A DNA stretch of 23,099 bases. Origin: Roseomonas sp. (GTDB lineage Bacteria > Pseudomonadota > Alphaproteobacteria > Acetobacterales > Acetobacteraceae). Position numbers and translations under genes: made by a program. The notes under the pieces were generated by a model. It was not told the origin of the DNA and made no database searches. It saw only the letters and a list, made by a program, of their open reading frames with translations. Where the stretch lies: positions 1 through 23,099 of the forward strand of contig JADCFR010000164.1 of NCBI GenBank assembly GCA_020249415.1. Direction: 5' to 3'. Positions 16,300 through 23,099 of the stretch are shown here, piece after piece (the first letter of the stretch is position 1; the number at the start of each line of letters is the position of its first letter).

Positions 16300-16367
16300 G
16301 TGTCTTTTTCCTAAAGCTTGGGGCCTTTCGAAGGCTGGCCGGTTTGCGAAGAAGGGCCAGCGACAGA
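16300..16367 (-). other. fliH-fliN gap with hairpins
   Basis: This 68-base spacer is the largest gap inside the early operon apart from the leader. It contains a 7-bp inverted repeat GCTGGCC (16334-16340) / GGCCAGC (16355-16361) and a small GCCTT-TCG-AAGGC stem (16323-16335). The two share bases, so they are mutually exclusive. No T run follows. This may be an internal processing or attenuation point. Confidence 0.3.
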
Positions 16368-17027
16368 TCAGCCATTTTGAAGTTCGGGTTGCAGGTCAAG
16401 GCCAGCGGCGCTGAGCGCCTCGGCAATCGCGACGCGGCGCTTGGCAAGATCGAATTCGGCGCTACCGCCCTGCCAGGATGCACGCGCATCACCCGGGGCA
16501 AGGGTCGCATCCGGTACCAGCGTGACGGCAAGATCACCGATCAGAGGACGCACAGCTTCCATCAAACTGGGTGCGATGTGCAAATGCGCTTCCGGCAGAA
16601 AGGCCAAGGCCGGGCGCAGCCTGTCGGCGAAATCCGCAACCAGTGTCGCGCTCTGCTGCGCGGCGAGCCCCGGCAAGGCCGCATCCAGCATGGCGAGCGC
16701 AACCCGTGCAATACCTCGGCTGGCCTCGGCGGCGATCTCGGCCGAGGCCGCCTGGCTCGCGGCCAATTGCTTGCCAATGAGCGCGAGGCTCTCCGCCGCG
16801 CGATTGGCCACTTCCTGGGTCATGGAAGCGCGGCCGGCGGCAAAGCCATCCTCCCGCGCTGACGCTGCGACGGCGCGGAGCGTTTCCTCCATGGGGTCCG
16901 GTTCAGGCGGGGGCGGCGGCATGCGCGCCGCTTCTTCCCGCGCCGCATCCAAGGCTTCAATCAGCGATGTCGGCGCGAAATCCCGGATGAGTGCGGCGCG
17001 CGAGACTGGAACAAAACGGTCTGACAT
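16368..17027 (-). CDS. fliH: Flagellar export ATPase regulator FliH
   Basis: This 219-residue protein fits FliH, the partner of the FliI ATPase, called FlbE in Caulobacter. The N-terminal part has a Pro stretch (RMPPPPPEPDPMEETL), followed by a long helical region (about 48-120) and a C-terminal domain with LVADFADRLRPALAF and SAEFDLAKRRVAIAEALSAA. The assignment rests on these plus position between fliG and fliN. Its ATG overlaps the fliG TAA by one base (TAATG). FliI itself is not in the window. Confidence 0.85.
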   Translation of the reverse strand: MSDRFVPVSRAALIRDFAPTSLIEALDAAREEAARMPPPPPEPDPMEETLRAVAASAREDGFAAGRASMTQEVANRAAESLALIGKQLAASQAASAEIAAEASRGIARVALAMLDAALPGLAAQQSATLVADFADRLRPALAFLPEAHLHIAPSLMEAVRPLIGDLAVTLVPDATLAPGDARASWQGGSAEFDLAKRRVAIAEALSAAGLDLQPELQNG

Positions 17028-18025
17028 TAATACACCATCTCATCCTCACGCCCTTCCTGGAGCGTGATCTGGCCTTGCGCGGCAAGGTCCTTCGCCATCA
17101 CCACGACAGCGGCCTGCGCCTCATCCACTTCACGCAGCCTGACGGGGCCAAGATTGGCCAGGTCTTCCTTGAACATCTTGCCCGCACGTTCGCTCATGTT
17201 CTTCAGGAACAGATCGCGCAGACTCTCCGAGGCGCCCTTCAGGGCCAGCAATAGCTGTTCCTTCGGCACATTGCGGATCAGCACCTGGACGCCCATCCCA
17301 TCCAGCCGCACGAGATCATCGAAGGTGAACATCAGCGAGCGGATACGCTCGGCGGCATCGCGGTTGCGTTCTTCCAAGGCAGCCAGGATGCGGCTTTCTG
17401 ATTGACGGTCCAGATTATTGAAGATTTCCGCCATCATTTCATGCGCATCGCGGCGCTGCGCGCGGGCAAGATTGGACATGAATTCGGCCTTGAGGGTTTT
17501 TTCAACACCTTCCAAGGCTTCCTTCTGCACGCTTTCCATGCGCAGCATGCGCATCACCACTTCCATGGCGAAGCTTTCGGGCAGCATGGACAGCACGCGC
17601 GCCGCGTGTTCGGATTTCACCTTGGTCAGCACCACGGCGACGGTTTGCGGGTATTCATTCTTCAGGTAATTCGCCAGCACCGCCTCATTCACATTGCCAA
17701 GCTTATCCCACATGGTCCGCCCGGCGGGGCCGCGAATTTCTTCCATGATTTGTGAAACGCGTTCCCTGGGCAGGGTGCGCAGCAGCATGCGTTCTGTGGT
17801 TTCCCAAGTACCAACAAGATTACCCGTCTGGCCGATGGTCTCCGCGAATTCGCGCGCCAGATCCTCAACCGCGGCGGCGGATACGGTACCCAGGCTCGCC
17901 ATGGCCTGGGAAATATCGCGGATTTCATCCTCATGCATCATGGCGAATAGTTTGGACGCGTGTTCCTCACCCACCGCCAGCATGAAGGTCGCGGCCTTTT
18001 GCGGGCCACTCATCTTGCCGCTCAT
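17027..18025 (-). CDS. fliG: Flagellar motor switch protein FliG
   Basis: This 332-residue protein is the C-ring subunit that meets the stator. N, middle and C domains are all present. The C-terminal torque helix is conserved: [18 protein letters not shown] with Arg280, Glu287 and Asp288 matching the charged residues known to matter in Salmonella, followed by [14 protein letters not shown]. The middle-domain EHPQ motif reads Glu-Tyr-Pro-Gln at 124-127. The start ATG overlaps the fliF stop by four bases (ATGA). An internal ATG four codons later is possible but less likely. Confidence 0.97.
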   Translation of the reverse strand: MSGKMSGPQKAATFMLAVGEEHASKLFAMMHEDEIRDISQAMASLGTVSAAAVEDLAREFAETIGQTGNLVGTWETTERMLLRTLPRERVSQIMEEIRGPAGRTMWDKLGNVNEAVLANYLKNEYPQTVAVVLTKVKSEHAARVLSMLPESFAMEVVMRMLRMESVQKEALEGVEKTLKAEFMSNLARAQRRDAHEMMAEIFNNLDRQSESRILAALEERNRDAAERIRSLMFTFDDLVRLDGMGVQVLIRNVPKEQLLLALKGASESLRDLFLKNMSERAGKMFKEDLANLGPVRLREVDEAQAAVVVMAKDLAAQGQITLQEGREDEMVY

Positions 18026-19644
18026 GCCGCTTCCTCCGGCGGGGCGATCCAGCGTCGGATCACGTTCAGCGATTGTTCGGGATTATTCTCCACCAATTGC
18101 TGCAATTGATTGATGGATGAAGCCCGCATCTGCCCCTGCACCATGGCAAGCGTCACCATGCCCTCCGGGTCTTGCGCCGGACCGCCCGCAACGGCAGGAA
18201 GCCCGCCACTACCGGCGAGCGCCGCACCGCCAGCCGCCCCGGCCAAGGCGCCGCTTTGCGATGGCTTCGCCAGGGTCACCAAGCGTTTCATTGCTGGGCG
18301 CCCAAGAAGCAGGATTGCCACAAGCGCGACCAGCGCGAAAAGCGCACTTTCGATAATGCGCGCTACGGTGGAGGAGGTGAAGGCGATATCAAAGAAGCTG
18401 CGCTCAGCGCTATCCACCGGCAATGGGGGTTCGGCAAAGCGCATCGCAACAACCTCCACCCTGTCGCCGCGGCGTTCGTCGAAGCCCACCGAACTGCGCA
18501 CCAGCGTTGCAATACGCGCCAATTCCTCGGCCGAACGCTCACGATATTGCGGCGGACCATTGGCCTGGGGCTCCCAAACGCCATCCACCAATACGCCAAT
18601 GCTGATGCGCCGGATGATGGGTTGATCGCGCGTTGTGCTGCGTGTGGTACGGCCGATTTCGAAATTGGTCGTTTCTTCCTGGCGGCTTTCCTGCGTGCTG
18701 CCCGGCGCGTTTTCATTGCCGGGCAGGTTGTTCTGCACCGTGGTGGGCGCGGGTTCAGTGCCGCGCGAGCTTTCCTGCACACTCTGCTGGCTGCGCGCTA
18801 CCTGATTATCCGGGTCAAAGCGTTCTTCCGTGATCTGGACGCGATCAAAATCCATATCCACCGTGGCTTCCGCCCGCACGCGGCCAGGGCCAAGGCTGCG
18901 TTCCAGCATTTCCTCGACCGACCGCGCCAGGCGTAATTCCTGACCACGGCGCATTTCTTCCTGGGACGCTGCCGCCGCCGGTCCCGAAAGCGCCTGGCCG
19001 CCGCGTGCCAGCAGCGCGCCGCGCGAATCAACAATGGAAACATTCTGCGGCCGCAAGCCCGGCACAGCGGTGGAGACAAGATGCAGCACAGCCTGAATCG
19101 CTTCCCGATCAAGCCGTTGCGCGCCCTGCATGGTCAGCATGACAGAGGCCTGCGCATCGCCCCTTTCGCGCGAAAAGGCCTCACGGCGCGGCAAAACCAG
19201 ATGCACCCGCGCAGCCCGCACGCCGGAAAGTGTGGAAATGCTGCGTGCCAATTCGCCTTCCATGGCGCGCACGCGATTCATATCCTGCTGGAAGGGTGTG
19301 GTGGTTAAACTTTCAGATCGATCAAATATTTCGTAGCCGACATTGCCACCGGCTGGCAGGCCTTCTCGCGCCAGCGAAAGGCGCACCCGCCCCACCTGAT
19401 CATCCGGCACCATGATGCGTGTGCCATTGCCTTCAATGCGATAGGGCACGCGCGCCCGATCAAGCGCGGCAATGACCTGCCCGGCATCGCGCTGTTCCAG
19501 ATCAGCGTAAAGCAAGCCCATCACGGGCTGGCTGGCGCGGATCACCAGCCAAGCAATCAGCCCAGCCACCACCAGGCCAGTGCCAGCAAGGGCAAGCAGG
19601 CGCCCCATGCCCAAGGCACGCAATTGAGCGACGAAATTCCCCAT
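18022..19644 (-). CDS. fliF: Flagellar MS-ring protein FliF
   Basis: This 540-residue protein forms the MS ring, the first structure assembled. It has an N-terminal membrane segment (about 16-36, [20 protein letters not shown]), the secretin-like ring-building domains ([40 protein letters not shown]), a variable periplasmic region and a second membrane segment at about 428-447 ([15 protein letters not shown]). The C-terminal tail (about 506-533, [20 protein letters not shown]) binds FliG. The frame could start at a GTG at 19689, but the ATG at 19644 gives the normal start just before the first membrane segment and follows a purine-rich stretch (AAAAGGTTAGGGG). It heads the long early operon. 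Confidence 0.95.
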   Translation of the reverse strand: MGNFVAQLRALGMGRLLALAGTGLVVAGLIAWLVIRASQPVMGLLYADLEQRDAGQVIAALDRARVPYRIEGNGTRIMVPDDQVGRVRLSLAREGLPAGGNVGYEIFDRSESLTTTPFQQDMNRVRAMEGELARSISTLSGVRAARVHLVLPRREAFSRERGDAQASVMLTMQGAQRLDREAIQAVLHLVSTAVPGLRPQNVSIVDSRGALLARGGQALSGPAAAASQEEMRRGQELRLARSVEEMLERSLGPGRVRAEATVDMDFDRVQITEERFDPDNQVARSQQSVQESSRGTEPAPTTVQNNLPGNENAPGSTQESRQEETTNFEIGRTTRSTTRDQPIIRRISIGVLVDGVWEPQANGPPQYRERSAEELARIATLVRSSVGFDERRGDRVEVVAMRFAEPPLPVDSAERSFFDIAFTSSTVARIIESALFALVALVAILLLGRPAMKRLVTLAKPSQSGALAGAAGGAALAGSGGLPAVAGGPAQDPEGMVTLAMVQGQMRASSINQLQQLVENNPEQSLNVIRRWIAPPEEAA

Positions 19645-19701
19645 CACCCCTAACCTTTTCCCCAAGCGTCCCCTGGGCCGAAACCCCACCTAGGAAACTA
19701 A

Positions 19702-19731
19702 CGTATACCAAATAGGCAAAAATTTCCTCAA
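19702..19731 (-). promoter_or_regulatory. Candidate sigma-70-type promoter of the fliF operon
   Basis: On the minus strand a -35-like TTGAGG (19731-19726) is followed after 18 bases by TATACG (19707-19702), preceded by TGG as in extended -10 elements. Predicted transcription would start near 19695, leaving a leader of about 50 bases to the fliF ATG. Each hexamer matches four of six consensus positions, so the call is moderate. The dyad at 19722-19738 overlaps the -35 element. Confidence 0.4.
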
Positions 19732-19738
19732 CGGAAAT
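19722..19738. promoter_or_regulatory. Dyad overlapping the fliF -35 element
   Basis: A perfect 6-bp inverted repeat ATTTCC / GGAAAT with a five-base centre overlaps the proposed -35 hexamer. Its place is suited to a repressor operator. Known repression of early flagellar genes by FlbD in Caulobacter makes FlbD one candidate, but the sequence does not show which protein binds. Confidence 0.35.
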
Positions 19739-19853
19739 GTGATAATTCGAAAAATCTGACAGAAAAGTGCCACCTATCTCTTTTTTAACACACAGAGATC
19801 CCCGGCGACCTCCCGGCCCTTGCGCAGCAAGCCCAAGCCAGGCGCTAGCATTT

Positions 19854-19885
19854 GGCTTTAAAGCCCCCCAAGCCACGCGGGGGCT
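19854..19885 (-). terminator. Terminator of the fliK-flgD operon
   Basis: On the minus strand, about 50 bases after the flgD stop, a 7-bp stem AGCCCCC / GGGGGCT (19885-19879 and 19868-19862) with a ten-base loop runs into TTTAAAGCC. The T run is short. The sequence GGCTTTAAAGCC at 19854-19865 is itself a perfect palindrome overlapping the stem, so two alternative structures are possible. Confidence 0.55.
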
Positions 19886-19935
19886 CAACCCCCAAATCGC
19901 CTGGGCGAGGCGTCTGAAATGGGTGAAGCGGTGTC

Positions 19936-20595
19936 TCAGCCCCCCGAACTGACGCTCCGCAGCTTGTCGAAACTCGCCTGCAATTGGCCAAGCAGCAGCT
20001 TCACATCGCCCCCCACCCTTTCGGCCCCGGTCACGGTGCCGATGGTCGTGAAGGGCAGCGCCTCAGTCCTGCCGCCAGCGCCACTCCCGGTGACGCTGAC
20101 CTTATAGGCGCCATTCGGCATGGTGGTCCCGTTGGTGTCCCGGCCATTCCAGGTCCAGGTCTTGGGTGCCGTGCCAAGCTGCACCGTTTCCTGACGAATG
20201 ATCCGATCACCGCTACCGCGGATGGTGACCAGCGCCGTCTGCGAAGCGCCCGCCGCCGGCAGTTTCAGCGTGCCAACGCCGTTTTGGAGGCTGATCTGTT
20301 CGGCCTCCACCTCCACATTGCGGCCAATCAGCGGCGCGCTGGCGGTAAGCTGGGAAGCCTGTTCCAGTGCCAACATGCGCTGGAGGTTCTCGTTCATGGC
20401 GATTTGCTGTTCAACGGACGCGAATTGCACCAACTGATTGGTCATCTGGTTGGTGTCCAGCGGGTCGGTCGGGCTTTGATTCTTGATCTGCGTTGTCAGC
20501 AGCGTCAGGAAGGTGTTGAAATCGCCGGCAAATTTCGAACTCTGCGCCGTGCTGGAGGCGGCATTGGCGGAAAGGCTGGCAATGGAGGCTGACAT
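19936..20595 (-). CDS. flgD: Hook-capping (hook assembly) protein FlgD
   Basis: This 219-residue protein is the scaffold cap on which hook subunits polymerise. The N-terminal export and capping part is typical (FNTFLTLLTTQIKNQSPTDP, then DTNQMTNQLVQFASVEQQ). The C-terminal part has the FlgD Ig-like repeat features TWTWNGRDTNGTTMPNGAYK. Length is normal. The ATG follows a GGAACC sequence eight bases upstream and lies 14 bases after the fliK stop, so fliK and flgD form one operon. A hairpin terminator follows. Confidence 0.95.
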   Translation of the reverse strand: MSASIASLSANAASSTAQSSKFAGDFNTFLTLLTTQIKNQSPTDPLDTNQMTNQLVQFASVEQQIAMNENLQRMLALEQASQLTASAPLIGRNVEVEAEQISLQNGVGTLKLPAAGASQTALVTIRGSGDRIIRQETVQLGTAPKTWTWNGRDTNGTTMPNGAYKVSVTGSGAGGRTEALPFTTIGTVTGAERVGGDVKLLLGQLQASFDKLRSVSSGG

Positions 20596-20609
20596 GGTTC
20601 GGGTTCCGT

Positions 20610-21995
20610 TCAGACAGCGATGTCAATAAGAGAGGTGGCGTTGCGAAGCGGTGCCGGCAGGCCCGGCATGGCGCCTTCACCTTCCACACCACCGATGGTG
20701 AAGGACGCACGGCGCTGGCCCCGTTCCTCCGCCCCGGTTTGCTGCTGGCGCCCCTGATCCGAGGCGAGCGAGAAAGACAGCGACCGCGCCAAATCCCCAA
20801 GCCCCGCCTGGTTCAGCGCCCGGTCCAATTCGCGCTGGTCGCGCTGCAACAGGGCCAGGGTTTCGGGCCGCTCCGCCACAATACGCAACTGCCCGGCTTC
20901 CTTGCCTTGCCCGATACTGACCTCAACCCGGCCAAGTTCAACCGGGTCAAGCGAAACGGTCAGCGCCTCATCACCGCGGCCAAGCGCGAGCGAGACCGCC
21001 ACCGGGGCAAGCTGCCGGGCTGGCATTGGAGTGGGCAATTCCCGCGTGGGGAGGCTGGATAAGGGCGCCTCGGCGCGCAGCGCCATGGCATCGGCAGGCA
21101 CAAAGCCCTGCGGCAGCATCGAAAGACCTTCCGCCCGGCCTTCGGCTGATGGCTTGGCGTTTTGGGCCTTGGGCGCTTCAAGGCTCGCGAGGCGCCAGCT
21201 TGCATCAGCCGTCTCGGTCGCCATGGCAAGCTTCAGCTCGGCTGCCGCTTCCGTAGTGTTGAAGGCTTTCGTGAGGAGCGAGAGCGCCTCACCGGGCTTG
21301 CCAGTCTCAAGCGCTTCCTGGGCTGGCGTCATGGGCGCAGGCGCTGGGTTGCCGGCCACCCCTTGAGGCTTGGAAGGGGACTGCGCCGCCACGGCCTGTG
21401 CCGCAATAGACTGCGCGGGACCAGATGCCGCCAAGGGTTGGGCAACAACCTGAAGTTGCTCCTGGCTGCTTTTTTGCAGCCTGGCGGATGCCAAAACCTG
21501 CTGCGCTGACCGCGCTTCCGCTTGCATGCCTGGTGCTGCGTCGTCAGCAGAGGTTTCGGCCGCATCCGGCGCCAGCGCTGGCGTATCGGGTATTGGCGCC
21601 TTGGGCTGGGCTTGCGTCATCGCAAGACCCGCAGGCATATCGGTCGGGGGCGGTTGCACGGCTTCAGCCAACGCTGCCTCAATGGTCACGGCGCCTTCGG
21701 TTTCGGCCTTTGAAGCCTTTGGTGCGCTATCTTCTGTCTTCGTCGCTGGGTTTTTGCCGCTATTGCTGGTGGCTTCAGCGGTTGCTTCCTGCGTCCGGGG
21801 ATCCGGCTGTGGGTTTTCGGCCGGCTTGGTGGCAGCGCCCGAGCGCCATCCAGCGCCTTCGCCTGAGGTGGTTTCAAGCGCTTCGCGAAACCGGTTGTGA
21901 AACCCCTCATCAGTCGCCTCAGCGGCGCCCGCCCTGGCGGCACCCGCGGCTGCGGTTGTGGCATTGACCTGCGAAACGGAAGCTGCATCCAGCAT
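20610..21995 (-). CDS. fliK: Flagellar hook-length control protein FliK
   Basis: This 461-residue protein has the standard FliK layout: a long, poorly conserved, Ala/Pro/Gln-rich N-terminal ruler region (about 1-310) and a compact conserved C-terminal domain. The key motif LDPVELGRVEVSI lies at about 349-361, followed by LRIVAERPETLALLQRDQRE and LDRALNQAGL. FliK is exported, measures the hook and switches FlhB specificity; FlhB is encoded in this window. The ATG follows a weak GGAACC sequence. The gene sits between the divergent flgE and the downstream flgD, all hook-stage functions. Confidence 0.93.
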   Translation of the reverse strand: MLDAASVSQVNATTAAAGAARAGAAEATDEGFHNRFREALETTSGEGAGWRSGAATKPAENPQPDPRTQEATAEATSNSGKNPATKTEDSAPKASKAETEGAVTIEAALAEAVQPPPTDMPAGLAMTQAQPKAPIPDTPALAPDAAETSADDAAPGMQAEARSAQQVLASARLQKSSQEQLQVVAQPLAASGPAQSIAAQAVAAQSPSKPQGVAGNPAPAPMTPAQEALETGKPGEALSLLTKAFNTTEAAAELKLAMATETADASWRLASLEAPKAQNAKPSAEGRAEGLSMLPQGFVPADAMALRAEAPLSSLPTRELPTPMPARQLAPVAVSLALGRGDEALTVSLDPVELGRVEVSIGQGKEAGQLRIVAERPETLALLQRDQRELDRALNQAGLGDLARSLSFSLASDQGRQQQTGAEERGQRRASFTIGGVEGEGAMPGLPAPLRNATSLIDIAV

Positions 21996-22071
21996 GAAGG
22001 TTCCAAACCGTCTTTCTCAAAAGCCGCTTGCCGCCACCGCAGGACAAATGCCCCAAAAGGCCGCGCAAACC

Positions 22072-22085
22072 GCAAATAAAGGGCC
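22072..22085 (-). promoter_or_regulatory. Candidate sigma-54 promoter toward fliK (proximal)
   Basis: On the minus strand the sequence CGGCCCT-TTAT-TTGCG has GG at 22085-22084 and GC at 22073-22072 with exact ten-base spacing. The -12 part TTGC is perfect; the -24 part differs from TGGCACG at three places. Transcription would start near 22060, about 65 bases before the fliK ATG. Confidence 0.35.
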
Positions 22086-22135
22086 GAGTGACAAGCCTGC
22101 CAGCAGTAGCCGCTCACCTGCTGGGGGATCGTCAC

Positions 22136-22151
22136 AGCAATCGGCAGGCCA
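22136..22151 (-). promoter_or_regulatory. Candidate sigma-54 promoter toward fliK (distal)
   Basis: On the minus strand the sequence TGGCCTG-CCGA-TTGCT matches the consensus TGGCACG-N4-TTGCW at all but two defined positions, with GG and GC exactly ten bases apart. Transcription would start near 22126, giving a leader of about 130 bases before fliK. It is the better match of the two minus-strand candidates but the more distant. Confidence 0.45.
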
Positions 22152-22170
22152 GAGATTCCGGGGCGGTGTG

Positions 22171-22185
22171 CGGCAGGAATTGCCG
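22171..22185. promoter_or_regulatory. CGGCA/TGCCG dyad, candidate activator site
   Basis: A perfect 5-bp inverted repeat CGGCA (22171-22175) / TGCCG (22181-22185) with centre GGAAT lies about 100 bases upstream of the predicted flgE transcription start, a typical distance for a sigma-54 enhancer. A further CGGCAGG half-site lies at 22142-22148. FlbD, encoded in this window, is the natural candidate, by inference. Confidence 0.4.
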
Positions 22186-22257
22186 TCTGCTGCGCAATAC
22201 TTGCCCCGTGGCGGCGGTATCCTGCCTGCATTTACCGGAGTTCAAGGCCCTTAGCGC

Positions 22258-22273
22258 TGGCATGGCGCTTGCC
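22258..22273 (+). promoter_or_regulatory. Sigma-54 promoter of flgE
   Basis: The sequence TGGCATG-GCGC-TTGCC matches the -24/-12 consensus TGGCACG-N4-TTGCW at all but two defined positions, with GG (22259-22260) and GC (22271-22272) exactly ten bases apart. The predicted start near 22284 leaves a leader of about 40 bases containing the flgE Shine-Dalgarno AGGAGA (22310-22315). Hook genes under sigma-54 and FlbD are well known in Caulobacter. Confidence 0.75.
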
Positions 22274-22322
22274 TCGCGCTGCCGTTGTTAGATGTTGAAC
22301 CTTCTGGGCAGGAGAATCCGCC

Positions 22323-23099
22323 ATGTCGCTTCATAGTTCGATGAACACTGCCGTTAGCGGCATGAACGCCCAGTCACGCGCCCTTGGGCATATTTCGGAC
22401 AATGTGGCCAATTCGCAGACCGTTGGCTTCAAGCGGACCGATACGAATTTCGTCTCCTACATCTCTGAAAGCAATTCGGAGGTGCATCGCCCCGGGACGG
22501 TTTTGGCGCGGCCTGACTTCACGAATCAGGTGCAGGGCACGATTGAGCAGGTGGAAAACCCGCTGGCGATGGCGATTTCCGGCCAAGGCTTTTTTTCCGC
22601 CGCCCTGCCGGTTGGCACGAATACCGACGGGTCGAAGAGTTTTGACGCCCGGAGTTTCTACACGCGCGCCGGTGACTTCAACCGCGATCGCGAAGGCTTC
22701 ATGGTCAATGGTGCCGGCTATGTGCTGCAGGGCTGGCCTGTCACCGACAACGTGGTGGACAAGACGCAGCTGATACCCCTTCAGATCAGGGAAGACGTCT
22801 TCACCCCAACGCCGACCCAGGAACTGAGTTTCACGGGCAATCTGCCTGCTGGTGCCACCACGGCACAAAGCACCTCCATCCAGGTGATTGATTCGCTTGG
22901 CCGTTCCCGCGCATTGACCCTGACATTTACGCCGACCTCATCCACCACGGATAATACCTGGAACTTGTCCATCAATGCGCCGGAGGCATTAACGCCGGCA
23001 CGTGGCAGCATTGATATACTTTTCGGCAAGGATCCCACCGACAACACCAAGGATCAGCCGGACGGTACCCTCGCCCAATTTGATAACGCATCATCGGCA
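22323..23099 (+). CDS. flgE: Flagellar hook protein FlgE (3' end beyond the window)
   Basis: The frame is open from the ATG to the last base, giving 259 visible residues of the hook subunit. The N-terminal rod/hook family motif is intact: MNTAVSGMNAQSRALGHISD then NVANSQTVGFKRTDTNF. The FlgE/F/G signature region follows (AMAISGQGFF, FYTRAGDFNRDREGFMVNGA, GYVLQGWPV), and then the FlgE-specific outer domain begins (SFTGNLPAGA, IQVIDSLGRSRALTLTF). AGGAGA lies seven bases before the ATG. The gene is divergent from fliK-flgD and has its own sigma-54 promoter match. Confidence 0.96.
   Translation, partial: MSLHSSMNTAVSGMNAQSRALGHISDNVANSQTVGFKRTDTNFVSYISESNSEVHRPGTVLARPDFTNQVQGTIEQVENPLAMAISGQGFFSAALPVGTNTDGSKSFDARSFYTRAGDFNRDREGFMVNGAGYVLQGWPVTDNVVDKTQLIPLQIREDVFTPTPTQELSFTGNLPAGATTAQSTSIQVIDSLGRSRALTLTFTPTSSTTDNTWNLSINAPEALTPARGSIDILFGKDPTDNTKDQPDGTLAQFDNASSA

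Larger units (their letters stand above)
19645..19935. other. Intergenic region between flgD and fliF
   Basis: This 291-base non-coding stretch separates the end of flgD from the start of fliF, both on the minus strand. It is markedly AT-rich between about 19690 and 19800. It holds, in the direction of transcription, a flgD terminator hairpin (19862-19885), a 12-base perfect palindrome (19854-19865) overlapping it, a dyad at 19722-19738 and a sigma-70-like promoter for fliF (19702-19731). No convincing small gene was seen. Confidence 0.6.
21996..22322. other. Divergent intergenic region between fliK and flgE
   Basis: This 327-base region separates two divergent hook-stage transcription units. 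It holds a strong sigma-54 promoter match toward flgE, two weaker ones toward fliK, and a CGGCA/TGCCG dyad between them. Short open frames cross it but show no Shine-Dalgarno and no recognisable protein features, so I read it as purely regulatory. Confidence 0.7.

Noticed and set aside
19645..19689. Longer fliF from a GTG start
   Set aside because: The added 15 residues are basic and unlike the family, there is no RBS, and the ATG at 19644 stands right before the first membrane segment.
19757..19772. Sigma-54-like element TGGCACT-TTTC-TGTCA facing fliF
   Set aside because: The -24 half is excellent but the essential -12 GC is TC, and a sigma-70-like promoter lies closer to the gene.
21958..22254. 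98-residue open frame across the fliK-flgE intergenic region
   Set aside because: It begins inside fliK on the opposite strand, has no RBS, is low-complexity and overlaps the regulatory sites.
1..23099. Mobile elements, tRNAs, rRNAs, CRISPR arrays or prophage genes
   Set aside because: No transposase, integrase, direct-repeat array, tRNA-like cloverleaf or phage protein was seen; base composition is uniform apart from promoter regions.

Overview
The window is a dense flagellar gene cluster of about 23 kb from a high-GC alphaproteobacterium. It contains 24 genes: 23 are recognisable at family level and one small gene is unidentified. The gene order fliF-fliG-fliH-fliN-flbD-flhA-flhF-flhG, the order flgB-flgC-fliE-fliQ-fliR-flhB, and an FlbD-type sigma-54 activator all resemble Caulobacter and Rhodospirillales. 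A member of the Rhodospirillales/Acetobacteraceae is my best guess; this is inferred from gene order and protein style, without a search.

Layout. (1) 1-4430, plus strand: the 3' part of a large TPR protein with a Pro/Ala-rich linker, then speD and speE, two polyamine genes that make spermidine from putrescine and decarboxylated AdoMet. A strong hairpin lies between speD and speE. (2) 4471-5791, minus strand: an unidentified 99-residue helical protein, fliO and fliP, with start/stop overlaps. (3) 5891-10710, plus strand: flgB, flgC, fliE (proximal rod and rod-MS-ring junction), fliQ, fliR, flhB (export gate), then a soluble CckA-like hybrid histidine kinase whose start overlaps the flhB stop. 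(4) 19644 down to 10729, minus strand: fliF, fliG, fliH, fliN, flbD, flhA, flhF, flhG (MS ring, switch, export, regulator, pole and number control), read as one long run. (5) 21995 down to 19936, minus strand: fliK (hook-length control) and flgD (hook cap), ending in a hairpin terminator. (6) 22323 to the window end, plus strand: the 5' part of flgE (hook).

How the parts fit. The window carries most of the export apparatus (FlhA, FlhB, FliO, FliP, FliQ, FliR, FliH), part of the rod and switch, and the hook-assembly genes. fliM, fliI, fliJ, fliL, flgF, flgG, flgH, flgI, flgK, flgL and the flagellins are absent and must lie elsewhere. The late (hook) genes are separated from the early fliF operon. 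The intergenic region between fliK and flgE holds a good match to a sigma-54 promoter facing flgE and two weaker ones facing fliK, plus an inverted repeat that could bind FlbD. FlbD is encoded in the early operon, so the expected hierarchy is early fliF operon, then FlbD with sigma-54, then hook genes.

The window is largely a conventional flagellar locus; I see no mobile element, CRISPR array, tRNA or rRNA. The points most worth a second look are the unidentified gene upstream of fliO, the CckA-like kinase coupled to flhB, the FlbD with a GAFSGA loop and degenerate receiver, the non-canonical FlhF/FlhG pair, and the dyad symmetries in the promoter regions.
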